NCBI GenBank assembly: GCA_949295065.1
Contig: CASFJQ010000011.1
Coordinates: forward strand, 1-63,857
Length of the DNA: 63,857 nt
Origin: an uncultured Parabacteroides sp.
GTDB taxonomy: Bacteria > Bacteroidota > Bacteroidia > Bacteroidales > Tannerellaceae
Reading direction: 5' to 3'
Below are positions 1 to 7,852 of this stretch, piece by piece. The number at the start of each line of letters is the position of its first letter. The stretch's first letter is position 1. The translations under genes and the position numbers were made by a program. Under the pieces are notes generated by a model, which saw only the letters and a list, made by a program, of their open reading frames with translations, was not told the DNA's origin and did no database searches.

Positions 1-106
1 AAGATTAGCGCACTTACAATCCTGCAATATATTAACTATAAAAATGAGAAACCCATTGGTAGAGTTAAATATGCGCTAATTTAATTCCGCCAACGAGTAA
101 ATAATT
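1..106. other. Left window edge, no gene recognised
   Basis: No coding frame could be supported here. A perfect 9-bp inverted repeat (ATTAGCGCA at 4-12, TGCGCTAAT at 72-80) could be a terminator or part of an older repeat. The IS66 element was inserted just to the right of it. Confidence 0.3.
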
Positions 107-114
107 ATATTATT
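107..114. repeat. Left 8-bp target site duplication of the IS66 element
   Basis: ATATTATT at 107-114 is repeated exactly at 2671-2678, immediately outside the two inverted repeats. IS66 elements typically create 8-bp duplications. Confidence 0.93.
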
Positions 115-154
115 GTAAGCCTCCGGTAAAGTACGTATTGCAAAATACAAAAAA

Positions 155-206
155 TTAGTCCCGACTCGGTACGATTCGTTCAGATTCGCCTCCGAGTCGG
201 GACTAA
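155..206 (-). terminator. 15-bp perfect hairpin downstream of tnpC, inside the IS
   Basis: TTAGTCCCGACTCGG (155-169) pairs exactly with CCGAGTCGGGACTAA (192-206) around a 22-nt loop. It lies 34 nt past the tnpC stop and just inside the left inverted repeat. It may stop tnpC transcription leaving the element, or stop outside transcription entering it. Confidence 0.6.
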
Positions 207-240
207 TAGCATCAAATTATATCAATTCGGAACAGATTTG

Positions 241-1791
241 TTATGATTTCGCCCAGTTCCGTGGAAGAAGTTCTGTCATATCCTTTTTATCCCTTTCATA
301 ATACGGTATTTTTCTCAGTACGTCCTCCATCCATACCCTTGGGTCAACTCCGGCAGACTTGCAAGTCCCGATAAGGGAATATACAATGGCCGCTCTGTAT
401 GCCGATGCGTCGTTGCCACAGAACAGATAGTTTTTCCTTCCCAAAGCCAACGGCCTTATCGCATTCTCAATGAGATTGTTGTCGATATTCACCCTTCCGT
501 CATTTACATATCTGGAGAGTCTGGGAAGAAGTGAGAAGGTGTATTCTATAGCCTTTCCGGTACGGCTCTTAGGCAGCACCTTAAGGTAGGCATCCTGCAT
601 CCACCTTTCAAATTCCAGTATCACAGGGTAAGATTCCCGGATACGTTTTTCCTTTCGCTCTTCTATGGAAAGGCCGGCTTCGTTAGCCTCAGATTCAACT
701 TTGTACAGTTTGCCTATATGGCATAATGCTTGTGTAGCCAGTACCTTGTTCTCTTCAAGTGCCTCCGTAAACTTTCTCCTTGCATGGGCCCAACAGCCGA
801 ACAGCGTGATGCCTTTCATCCGTTCGAACTGTTCGTAGGCATCATAGCCGTCGCACTGCGCAAGCCCGGCATAATTGCCCAGGAGTTCACGGGCAACCTT
901 CCCGCTACGGCTGCCACGGTCATAATGGAACACGACGTCTCCGGTGATGCCGTCACGCAGGCACCACTCATAACCTTTTCTCGTCTTGTGCTTTTCGTTG
1001 TCAATAACAGGTATCACACTCTCGTCTATCTGTATATATTCACTTGAGAGTATCTGCTTCTTAAGGAGATTATAGAGAAGCTTCAGCTTTTCCACAGCCG
1101 CCTCATACCATCCGCCCATAGTCGAGTCACTGATGGTTATGCCGGACTCACGGTACTGTTGTATAAGGCGGTAGAAAGGCAGATGATACATAAACTTTCC
1201 GATGATAATGTCAGTCAGTACGGATGCTCCTGCCATACATTTGCCCACAGGTGCCAAAGGAAGCGGACTGATAAGGATATGCCTCTCTTCCGGGTGCTTT
1301 TCCTTGAGTTCTGATTTTCTTATTACCTTGTGGCGGATAGTCTTTACTATATAGACTTTCTCCGGGATACGTTCCAGACGCAGAGTCTCTTCGGTTCCGA
1401 TTTCAACGAAATCGTCTTTCAGTTCACCGTCTTCTGTGGTAGTACCTTCAGGGTATAGATTGATTTCCTTTACAGGCAGCAGGGATGTATCAAGAGGCTT
1501 GCGGACAGGTTTCTCTTTGACCTTGACTGTTCTTGTCATCTCTTCTTCCGCCTTGCGTGCTTCCTCTCCAAGTCCGGCCTTCTCATCGGGAGACATTTCC
1601 TGCTGTGTAAACAGCGACAACTGGTTGGGGTCAAGAGGAAGGTTCTTCTCACTCATACGGCCGAACATCTTCTTTCTAAGCCAATAAAGGGATTGTTCCA
1701 GGGATGCCACTTTCCCGGAAAGTGCATCATTTTCCTTGCGAAGCCTTTCATTCTCCTGTATTATTGCCTTTATCTGTTCTTCCGTAAACAT
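241..1791 (-). CDS. tnpC: IS66 family transposase (TnpC)
   Basis: 516-aa DDE transposase, the catalytic protein of the IS66 element. An N-terminal leucine-zipper-like coiled coil (about residues 5-45) is followed by a charged linker and a zinc-finger-like region, then the DDE core and a short C-terminal IS66_C tail. Plausible acidic residues are the D of YIQIDES (about 256), the D of AQCDGYDAY (about 313) and the E of NNLIENAIRPLALGRKN (about 443). Length is normal for the family and the frame is intact. The ATG at 1789-1791 lies 80 nt downstream of tnpB. Expression is probably driven by read-through from tnpA/tnpB. Confidence 0.95.
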   Translation of the reverse strand: MFTEEQIKAIIQENERLRKENDALSGKVASLEQSLYWLRKKMFGRMSEKNLPLDPNQLSLFTQQEMSPDEKAGLGEEARKAEEEMTRTVKVKEKPVRKPLDTSLLPVKEINLYPEGTTTEDGELKDDFVEIGTEETLRLERIPEKVYIVKTIRHKVIRKSELKEKHPEERHILISPLPLAPVGKCMAGASVLTDIIIGKFMYHLPFYRLIQQYRESGITISDSTMGGWYEAAVEKLKLLYNLLKKQILSSEYIQIDESVIPVIDNEKHKTRKGYEWCLRDGITGDVVFHYDRGSRSGKVARELLGNYAGLAQCDGYDAYEQFERMKGITLFGCWAHARRKFTEALEENKVLATQALCHIGKLYKVESEANEAGLSIEERKEKRIRESYPVILEFERWMQDAYLKVLPKSRTGKAIEYTFSLLPRLSRYVNDGRVNIDNNLIENAIRPLALGRKNYLFCGNDASAYRAAIVYSLIGTCKSAGVDPRVWMEDVLRKIPYYERDKKDMTELLPRNWAKS

Positions 1792-1871
1792 CTGTATTCC
1801 ATTATTTTATCATAGTGTAAAGATAATAAAATATACTGGAATGCACAACTTTACAGTGTATTAAATACCGG

Positions 1872-2240
1872 TTATTTCCGAAGTTTTCTCAGGCTTTCAA
1901 GTCTGTTTTTACGTGAATCTCCGGATTCTATGATACCCTCCACTATCATTACAAGGTCACGCCATTCTATTCCTTCGCAGATGTTGTTATTGTTGAAGGA
2001 GCCGGGCTTGCCAAACGTACCTGCCTCCAAAAGCTTGGAATAGAGTACCATTCCACCTGCCTCCCAGTGGAGAAGCTTGATACGGTTGCGTGACCTGTTC
2101 ATGAAGATGTAAACATTCCCGTTACATGGATCATGCCCCATGACATCGGTAACTATACCACTGAGTGTATGGAAACTCTTCCGCATATCCGTCGGACGGT
2201 TGTACAGCAGATAATGAAGACTGTCGTTAAGGTTAAACAT
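1872..2240 (-). CDS. tnpB: IS66 accessory protein TnpB
   Basis: 122-aa IS66 Orf2-type protein. The diagnostic start (MFNLNDSLHYLLY) and the block RPTDMRKSFHTLSGIV are present, followed by the conserved GNVYIFMNRSRNRIKLLHWE region. TnpB is required for transposition of IS66 elements but its biochemical role is not settled. I chose the internal ATG at 2238-2240 because homology begins there. It overlaps the last 8 nt of tnpA (ATGTTTAA), a typical translational-coupling arrangement; an upstream in-frame extension lies entirely within tnpA. Confidence 0.93.
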   Translation of the reverse strand: MFNLNDSLHYLLYNRPTDMRKSFHTLSGIVTDVMGHDPCNGNVYIFMNRSRNRIKLLHWEAGGMVLYSKLLEAGTFGKPGSFNNNNICEGIEWRDLVMIVEGIIESGDSRKNRLESLRKLRK

Positions 2241-2598
2241 GGCTGCAGGCTTGAATGATTGAATAAAGTTCCTGTGAGCTGAGCTCTCCCTGAATACGTA
2301 TTGCATCTCCTTTTGATGTACGTATCTCTATACTTTTAAATCCGGATGACGATTCACCTTTGGGCTTACGGCCGTTCTGACCGGCAAATGACGGGACAGG
2401 AATAAATGTGCCGCTTTGTCCCAGTTCTATGAAATCGCCTTTGGAAGTATTGTCGGACAACTGTTCTTCTGCATAACGGGACTTGCTGTCATAAAATCTC
2501 CAGACAGGGATATTGAGTTCCGCCAACCTTGATTTATAAGTTACCTTGTGTTCCTTGCAGTACATAATGATTTCTGCAACTTCTTCTCGTGTCATCAT
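2233..2598 (-). CDS. tnpA: IS66 TnpA-like protein
   Basis: About 121 aa, first gene of the IS66 element. The N-terminal half (MMTREEVAEIIMYCKEHKVT) resembles the helix-turn-helix part of IS66 Orf1 proteins, followed by a basic region with WRFYDSKSRYAEEQ. The C-terminus ends IRIQGELSSQELYSIIQACS, as in many Bacteroidales IS66 TnpA proteins. The frame extends to a TTG at 2619, but the ATG at 2598 fits the family better. It ends within the start of tnpB. It is probably a DNA-binding accessory protein; that role is inferred from the family. Confidence 0.85.
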   Translation of the reverse strand: MMTREEVAEIIMYCKEHKVTYKSRLAELNIPVWRFYDSKSRYAEEQLSDNTSKGDFIELGQSGTFIPVPSFAGQNGRKPKGESSSGFKSIEIRTSKGDAIRIQGELSSQELYSIIQACSHV

Positions 2599-2670
2599 AA
2601 GTTTCGTTTTTGGGCACAAAGATACAGGTCGAAGAGGTTGCAGAAAATACGTGGATTACCGGAGGCTTAC

Positions 2671-2678
2671 ATATTATT
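2671..2678. repeat. Right 8-bp target site duplication of the IS66 element
   Basis: ATATTATT, an exact copy of 107-114, directly after the right inverted repeat. Confidence 0.93.
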
Positions 2679-2691
2679 AATGAATTGTTTT

Positions 2692-2721
2692 TTTGTTGCT
2701 GAACTATTTTTCTTATTTTTG
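2692..2721 (+). promoter_or_regulatory. Bacteroides-type promoter upstream of the LRR gene
   Basis: A TTTG (2692-2695) is followed after 18 nt by TATTTTTG (2714-2721), matching the Bacteroides -33/-7 pattern (TTTG, about 19-21 nt, TAnnTTTG). It begins 14 nt after the target duplication, so the insertion separated this promoter from whatever lay upstream without destroying it. About 155 nt of leader follow before the LRR start. Confidence 0.5.
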
Positions 2722-2877
2722 TAAAGTTCTTTGCTTCATATCGATTAGGGTAGTGTTGGTAACGAACGTATTATTGAAAGGCGTTTACTTGAACGTCTTG
2801 TCTTTAACACTTCAAATTTCGTAACTTTAGAGTATTTTAAAAGTAGATTCAAAATCAGAAAATAAAATATAGCAAAT

Positions 2878-4620
2878 ATGTTAACCATAAAAGATCCCTC
2901 CTCAATAGAAGAAGTTTTACAATATATTGTTGCTTGTTATGGTGCAGAAATATATCAAGACAAACAACGCTTGAGTAATCTAATAGCGGATTTATATACG
3001 GGTGAGGAAAGGTTGAAACGTTTGTATCAACGTATGGTTATGGAAGATTCAGTTACTCAGCAACTTTATGAGATTTCTTTGAGATCTATTCGAGAAAGAG
3101 AAGTTTTTTATAACCAGTTACTTATCCAATTTCAAGAGGATAATTTTTTGGAAAGAACTTTTGCACGGCAATCATTGGATGTTTTTGTAAAAGGACTACA
3201 TTTGTCATTGGTAGAGCCTATTTCTACAGAAGCTACAGCAGAAGATGGGGAGTGGTTTGATGAATATGGGATAAAATATAGTGCTGATAGGAAGAAGCTT
3301 ATTAAATGGGAAAAGAAACTCTACAATTATAACATCTTAGAAGGGACCGTGATGATTTGTGATGGAGCGTTTAACGGGTGTAAGAGCTTAGGAAGCATCA
3401 CTATTCCTGATTCTGTTACTTTAGTTGGTGATAGAGCATTCTATGGGTGTGAGAATTTAAAAAGTATTATTATACCTAATAGTGTTACTTCTATAGGTGA
3501 TAGAGCGTTTTGCAAGTGTATAAAATTACGGAGCATCACTATCCCGAATTCTGTTACTTCGATTGGCGGTGGTGCGTTTTCATATTGTCCGAATTTAATT
3601 TTAGAGGTAGATAAAAACAGTTCTTATTTTTGTGTACAAAACCATAATTTGTATTCTTCTGACAAAAAGAAATTAATATGGATGTGGAAGCCTCATAATA
3701 TGGGGTTTACTATTCCTTCTTCAGTTACATCAATTGGCGATTATGCGTTCTTTGGGAGCGATAAGTTGGACTATTTGGATATTCCATCTTCAGTTGTTTC
3801 GATTGGTAATGGTGCGTTCCGTGAGTGCAGAAACTTATTAAGTATCACTATTCCTGTATCAGTTGTATCGATTGGAGATGAGGCGTTCTATGAGTGCGGG
3901 ATTTTAGAGAGCATTGTTATTCCAGCTTCAGTCACATCGATTGGAGATGAGGCGTTTTATGAGTGCTGGAGTTTAGAAAGCATTGTTATTCCGGCTTCAG
4001 TTACATGGATTGGTAATAGAGCGTTCTATAATTGTGAGAGTTTAAAACGTATTTCTATTCCAAAATCGGTTATTTCGATTGGAGATGAGGCGTTTTGCGA
4101 GTGTGAAAATTTACAAAATATCGTTATTTCTGATTCGGTCACATCGATTGGTAATAGAGCGTTCTATAAATGTGAGAGCTTAAAACGTATTTCTATTCCA
4201 AAATCGGTTATTTCGATTGGAGATGAGGTGTTTTGCGAGTGTGAGAATTTACGAAGTATCGTTATTTCTGATTCGGTTACATCGATTGGAGATAAAGCGT
4301 TCTATAAATGTGAGAGTTTAAAACGTATTTCTATTCCAAAATCGGTTATTTCGATTGGAGATGAGGCGTTTTGCGAGTGTAAAAATTTACAAAGTATCGT
4401 TATTTCTGATTCGGTTACATCGATTGGAGATAAGGCGTTCTATAAGTGTGAGAGCTTAAAATGTATTTCTATTCCAAATTCGGTTACGTCTATTGGCAAT
4501 AATGTATTCTTTTGGTGCAAGAACTTAAAAAGTATCAATATCCCTATTGGAACTATTGAAAAGTTTAAAAAGTTATTGCCTAAATATATACATTTATTAC
4601 ACGAAACAAACAAAATATGA
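2878..4620 (+). CDS. BspA-type leucine-rich repeat protein with N-terminal helical domain
   Basis: 580 aa, no signal peptide, so probably cytoplasmic or exported by an unrecognised route. Residues 1 to about 125 form a charged helical domain (LIADLYTGEERLKRLYQRMV, then REREVFYNQLL) that I recognise only loosely from other LRR proteins. From about residue 150 to 560 the chain is a run of 23-residue LRR_5 (TpLRR/BspA) repeats of the type CESLKRISIPKSVISIGDEAF. BspA-like repeats often mediate protein binding, but no ligand can be read here. The last third contains near-identical 46-residue double units. An in-frame remnant of another small protein follows the TGA stop. Confidence 0.85.
   Translation: MLTIKDPSSIEEVLQYIVACYGAEIYQDKQRLSNLIADLYTGEERLKRLYQRMVMEDSVTQQLYEISLRSIREREVFYNQLLIQFQEDNFLERTFARQSLDVFVKGLHLSLVEPISTEATAEDGEWFDEYGIKYSADRKKLIKWEKKLYNYNILEGTVMICDGAFNGCKSLGSITIPDSVTLVGDRAFYGCENLKSIIIPNSVTSIGDRAFCKCIKLRSITIPNSVTSIGGGAFSYCPNLILEVDKNSSYFCVQNHNLYSSDKKKLIWMWKPHNMGFTIPSSVTSIGDYAFFGSDKLDYLDIPSSVVSIGNGAFRECRNLLSITIPVSVVSIGDEAFYECGILESIVIPASVTSIGDEAFYECWSLESIVIPASVTWIGNRAFYNCESLKRISIPKSVISIGDEAFCECENLQNIVISDSVTSIGNRAFYKCESLKRISIPKSVISIGDEVFCECENLRSIVISDSVTSIGDKAFYKCESLKRISIPKSVISIGDEAFCECKNLQSIVISDSVTSIGDKAFYKCESLKCISIPNSVTSIGNNVFFWCKNLKSINIPIGTIEKFKKLLPKYIHLLHETNKI
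4021..4434 (+). repeat. Three tandem 138-bp units inside the LRR gene
   Basis: The motif GCGTTCTATA recurs at 4021 and GCGTTCTATAA at 4159, 4297 and, with one change, 4435: exactly 138 bp apart. Each unit encodes two 23-residue leucine-rich repeats. Near identity at DNA level indicates recent duplication, so repeat number may vary between strains. Confidence 0.9.
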
Positions 4621-4791
4621 AATAGTGTTATAGAAACAAAAATTCCTGGTGTATCGTTTTCTTGGAAGAGAGCATTAGGCATTACGAAAATCAAGCAGAA
4701 AATAGCTAAAGAAACAGGTATTCCAACTTCTAAGCAAGGATTGGAACGTAAGATTGGAAAAACTTTATTGGATATGTTTCTAAAAAAATAG
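4621..4791 (+). pseudogene. C-terminal remnant of a small basic protein, in frame with the LRR gene
   Basis: Directly after the TGA of the LRR gene the same frame stays open for 56 codons to a TAG at 4789-4791. It contains IPGVSFSWKRALGITK and a lysine-rich tail with TGIPTSKQGLERKIGK. No ATG is available, so it is not an independent gene. From memory this resembles the end of small basic proteins common in Bacteroidales genomes; I could not check that. It is either a deletion remnant or a tail that read-through of the TGA would add to the LRR protein. Confidence 0.5.
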
Positions 4792-4839
4792 TACATTAAA
4801 TTGGAAGAAAAGATTAAGTAAAATAATAAACAAACACCT

Positions 4840-5568
4840 ATGTTTAAAAACTTTTTGAAAAAAATATTTTCATCACGTACCGTGAATATTATTGTAGGTA
4901 CTTGCATTTGTATCATATTGATACTGGTAACACTGGCTATTATCGAAGCTGCAATCTTTACGAGAGATTCTTCAAGGAGTAGAAGCAGAAATTTTGCTGA
5001 TATGATTGTATCGAAAGAAAAGACGGAATATAAAGTATTATCGGTAGATACTTTACAGGGTGATATTTTCTCTTTCAAAGATTACATAGTTCTACCTTGC
5101 ATGGAAGTCAGGAATACGACAGAGGGAAAAGAAGAGGTGATCTTGAATTTCAATCTGTTTGATAAGAATACAGAAATGATGCATACTTTATTTCAATCAG
5201 ACCGTAGGGTATATGAATCTAAGCTTGTGAAGACAGAGAAATGTTTGCTTTGGCTAATTGAGACTTATGATAAACATTTTTATTTGTATAATGACCGTGC
5301 GGATCATTTACTTACAGTGGACATTCCCGAAGACTTTTATATTTTATATCCAAAGACTATTGAGGATACTATTGGAGAGAAAAGTGAGAAAGAATTAGAA
5401 CTCTCCGATGAGAAAACGGCCCATGTAGTAAATAGTATTTGTCAGCCTTTTTCAATACATGGTAATAAGATGTTGATTTCTGCCCAATCTCATAATGGAG
5501 ATAAACGCTATTGGCTCTATAATTTAAATACATATGAAATAAAATTGTTGACTGGAGCTGGTTCCTAA
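4840..5568 (+). CDS. Membrane-anchored protein of unknown function
   Basis: 242 aa. A basic N-terminus (MFKNFLKKIFSSRTVN) leads into one transmembrane helix (about residues 15-40, IIVGTCICIILILVTLAII), then RDSSRSRSRN and a soluble domain of about 190 residues. The positive-inside pattern puts the soluble part in the periplasm. That part is rich in aromatic beta-strand motifs (KHFYLYNDRADHLLTVDI, KRYWLYNLNTYEIKLL), which suggests a beta-propeller-like or beta-sandwich fold, but I do not recognise the family. It sits 48 nt after the broken small gene, and no partner is evident. Confidence 0.6.
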   Translation: MFKNFLKKIFSSRTVNIIVGTCICIILILVTLAIIEAAIFTRDSSRSRSRNFADMIVSKEKTEYKVLSVDTLQGDIFSFKDYIVLPCMEVRNTTEGKEEVILNFNLFDKNTEMMHTLFQSDRRVYESKLVKTEKCLLWLIETYDKHFYLYNDRADHLLTVDIPEDFYILYPKTIEDTIGEKSEKELELSDEKTAHVVNSICQPFSIHGNKMLISAQSHNGDKRYWLYNLNTYEIKLLTGAGS

Positions 5569-5707
5569 TAGTGTAGTAACAAATATATGTGATATCGTTT
5601 TTTAGGAAAAATGATTGACGAGGATATATATTGTAACTTGTCAACTCGTCCCCTCGTCAACTTGTCTCTTATCTTTATTGGATTTATCTTTGCAGCATGA
5701 GATATAA

Positions 5708-6301
5708 ATGTTTATGAAGAAAATAAATTCAGTCTGTGTATATTGTGCTTCAAGCACCAAAATAAATCAAGTATATTTCGATGCGGCAAACCGTTTGGGG
5801 AAAATACTTGCTGAGAAAGGAATACGAATAATTAACGGAGCAGGAAATATCGGTCTTATGGGCGAGATTTCCGACTCGGCACTTGCTGCCGGAGGAAAAG
5901 TAACCGGAGTGATTCCTCATTTTATGGTTGAGCAAGGTTGGAATCATACCGGACTCACAGAGCTTATTGAAGTTCCTGATATGCATGAAAGGAAACAGAC
6001 AATGGCTCGTCTGTCTGATGCCGTAATTGCCCTGCCCGGTGGTTGCGGAACAATGGAAGAGCTTCTGGAGATTATCACGTGGAAACAGCTTGGGCTATAT
6101 CTTCATCCGATAGTAATATTGAATGTCAACGGCTTTTTCAATCCTTTGCTGGAGATGCTTAACCGTGCGGTGGATGAGAATTTTATGCGTGTACAGCATA
6201 GCGCAATCTGGGCAGTTGCCAAAACTCCTGAAGAAGCTGTGGAGCTTGTACTTTCATTGCCGGATTGGGACAAGAATATACCGCGTTTTGCGGCAATATA
6301 G
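5708..6301 (+). CDS. LOG family protein (nucleoside 5'-monophosphate phosphoribohydrolase type)
   Basis: 197 aa Rossmann-fold protein of the TIGR00730/LOG family, whose characterised members cleave cytokinin riboside or purine nucleoside 5'-monophosphates to free base and ribose 5-phosphate. The signature PGGCGTMEELLEIITWKQLG is present (about residues 110-129), with VYCASS near the N-terminus and GAGNIGLMGEISDSALAAGG. Length is typical. Two ATG codons (5708, 5714) are possible, and the second gives the more usual MKKINSVCVYCASS start. In bacteria the role is probably nucleotide salvage or housecleaning; the substrate cannot be told from sequence. Confidence 0.85.
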   Translation: MFMKKINSVCVYCASSTKINQVYFDAANRLGKILAEKGIRIINGAGNIGLMGEISDSALAAGGKVTGVIPHFMVEQGWNHTGLTELIEVPDMHERKQTMARLSDAVIALPGGCGTMEELLEIITWKQLGLYLHPIVILNVNGFFNPLLEMLNRAVDENFMRVQHSAIWAVAKTPEEAVELVLSLPDWDKNIPRFAAI

Positions 6302-6315
6302 GATTTGGGGTGTGT

Positions 6316-6630
6316 TTATTCCACACCCCATTTTTTATTTGGCTCGTCGCCTAAAGTCAATTCCAGTGTTCCGCCTTTCATAATATCGGCATAATCCAGA
6401 TAACAATGATTATATACTTTTCCGTTCAGTTTTGCTGATTGGATATATACACTCTTAGGAGATTCTTTTTTCACCATTATCTTGAAATGTTTTGAAGGAC
6501 CGACTTCAATATTTACTTCATCGAATATCGGAGATGTCAATTCCATACGTGTGTCGCCCGGACAAATAGTATGTAATCTCCTTTTTTTACTTCTGTAACT
6601 CCATAAGTTATGACATTTACGAAACTTCAA
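6316..6630 (-). pseudogene. C-terminal fragment of a GH92 alpha-mannosidase
   Basis: The segment from about ICPGDTRMELTSPIFDEVNI to the stop matches the end of Bacteroidales glycoside hydrolase family 92 exo-alpha-mannosidases, including IYIQSAKLNGK-like, NHCYLDYADIMKGGTLEL and GDEPNKKWG. GH92 enzymes are over 700 aa; fewer than 85 residues remain and nothing upstream continues the homology, so the gene is a deletion remnant. The first 20 or so residues of the open frame look unrelated. It ends 14 nt from the LOG gene, tail to tail. Confidence 0.7.
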
Positions 6631-7014
6631 TTATATAATTTCAATATACGGGTTGAAAATACTAATATTTCATAAAAGTACCGGTATGCGATAGGGGGAA
6701 AATATATTACGTGTGTTTATCATAATATATCCATAATTTACAACATTTGATATATTGTTGTATTTCAGTAAATTGCATTTTCAGCCTTTTTTTAAGGCTT
6801 GGAAAAAGTTTTTCATATATTATGAAAAAGAATTTTCATTAGGATGAAAAAAGATTTTCACAATATATGGAAAAAAAGTTTCATATATTATGGAATGCTG
6901 GAACGATTACATTCATTTTTGGGCAGATAAGAAAATAAGTTTTCAAAGTCTTTGAAAAACCTTGTAAACTTGTTCTTTTGTCTTCTTGTAAACTATAAAT
7001 ATAATTGAGTTTTT
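6631..7014. other. 384-bp AT-rich gap with repeated TTCATATATTATG motifs
   Basis: No gene seen. Within 6809-6895 the near-palindrome TTTTTCATATATTATGAAAAA and a second TTTCATATATTATGGAA occur, with further TTTTCA/TGAAAA words between them. They lie 120-200 nt upstream of the lipoprotein gene at 7015 and could be a regulator-binding region or structural noise in AT-rich DNA. Confidence 0.4.
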
Positions 7015-7689
7015 ATGGGAGTGAACAGGTTTTTATCATTATTTCTGATTTTAGTGTTGATGAGCGGATGCGGCTCTTCAAGAAAAATAAATAAAAGTGA
7101 GAAAGCGGGAGTGGGAGCGATAGTCGGTTCCTGGATTGGAGAGTTATTTGGAAGAGGAGTAGGAAGTGCAATAGATTCCGACAATGGAGAGGAAATAGGC
7201 GGATTCGTAGGAGCAATGGCTGGAGGTGTCGCCGGTTCGACAATAGCTTATAATAAGGCTGAAAGGGAAGATGCTGCCAAGTTGGCTACTTCAAACGATT
7301 ATAAGCGTCCGGCATCGTTGATGGCTATTCCTCTGTTGAAAATAGAGAATTGTTATGTCGGTGATGATGCTTTGTCAAATGAACCTTTATATGGAGGAAA
7401 AGATTATGAACTGAAATTTGATATTGTCAATAACGGGAATTATGCAGCTCTAGATGTTGTGCCGGATATAAAGGTTGTCAAAAATGCTTCGAAGGTGGAA
7501 TTGCTTGAAATTGTTCCTGTCGGTGATATTCCGGCTCGTGGAAAAATAACATATAAAGTACGAATGAAAACATCGCCTAAGTTGAAACGTGGCAAGGTTG
7601 TTTTCTCTGTTTCACTGAAAGAAAGCAAAGGATTTGGTACGGATTATGTGAAGTTTGAAATGCAGGTTGGGAAACACAAACCCCTATAA
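7015..7689 (+). CDS. Glycine-zipper lipoprotein with C-terminal Ig-like domain
   Basis: 224 aa. The signal peptide ends in a lipobox (VLMSGCGSSRK, Cys at about 19), so it is a lipoprotein. Residues about 31-75 are a glycine-zipper region (AGVGAIVGSWIGELFGRGVG, then GGFVGAMAGGVAGST) as found in small membrane-inserting envelope proteins. The C-terminal half (about 105-220) looks like a CARDB/Ig-like domain (YELKFDIVNNGNYAALDVVP, then ARGKITYKVRMKTSP). Function unknown; an envelope structural or stress role is a guess. It faces porZ tail to tail, with a strong hairpin between them. Confidence 0.75.
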   Translation: MGVNRFLSLFLILVLMSGCGSSRKINKSEKAGVGAIVGSWIGELFGRGVGSAIDSDNGEEIGGFVGAMAGGVAGSTIAYNKAEREDAAKLATSNDYKRPASLMAIPLLKIENCYVGDDALSNEPLYGGKDYELKFDIVNNGNYAALDVVPDIKVVKNASKVELLEIVPVGDIPARGKITYKVRMKTSPKLKRGKVVFSVSLKESKGFGTDYVKFEMQVGKHKPL

Positions 7690-7760
7690 ACAATTAAAGG
7701 CTGTCTCACGACAACCCCTAATCAAACTTTGTTAACCTTAAATCTAATACTATTATGAAA

Positions 7761-7796
7761 AAACCACGATGCAAAGGTAGCCTTTTACCGTGGTTT
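7761..7796. terminator. Nested hairpin between convergent genes
   Basis: AAACCACG pairs with CGTGGTTT, and inside it AAAGG pairs with CCTTT. It is positioned between the lipoprotein gene (ending 7689) and porZ (ending 7853, minus strand), so it probably terminates both. Confidence 0.65.
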
Positions 7797-7852
7797 GTCA
7801 AGTCTTTTTCGGCTAATAGTTGTTAAAGCTGTTTTAAATTGATTTAAAACGG

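Larger units (their letters stand above)
115..2670 (-). mobile_element. Complete IS66-family insertion sequence (2556 bp)
   Basis: The ends are inverted repeats that start GTAAGCCTCCGGTAA (115-129) and finish with its exact complement (2656-2670). After a 3-bp mismatch the similarity resumes with ACGTATT on both ends. The element is flanked by perfect 8-bp duplications of ATATTATT. It contains the usual three IS66 genes in the order tnpA-tnpB-tnpC on the minus strand, all open, plus a perfect hairpin near the tnpC end. Nothing in the sequence suggests it is inactive. It lies in the upstream region of the leucine-rich repeat gene at 2878. Confidence 0.95.

Noticed and set aside
4440-5078. 212-aa open frame on the minus strand
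   Set aside because: It lies opposite the LRR repeats and the membrane-anchored protein gene. Its hydrophobic composition is what the complement of those AT-rich genes would give, and it has no recognisable domain.
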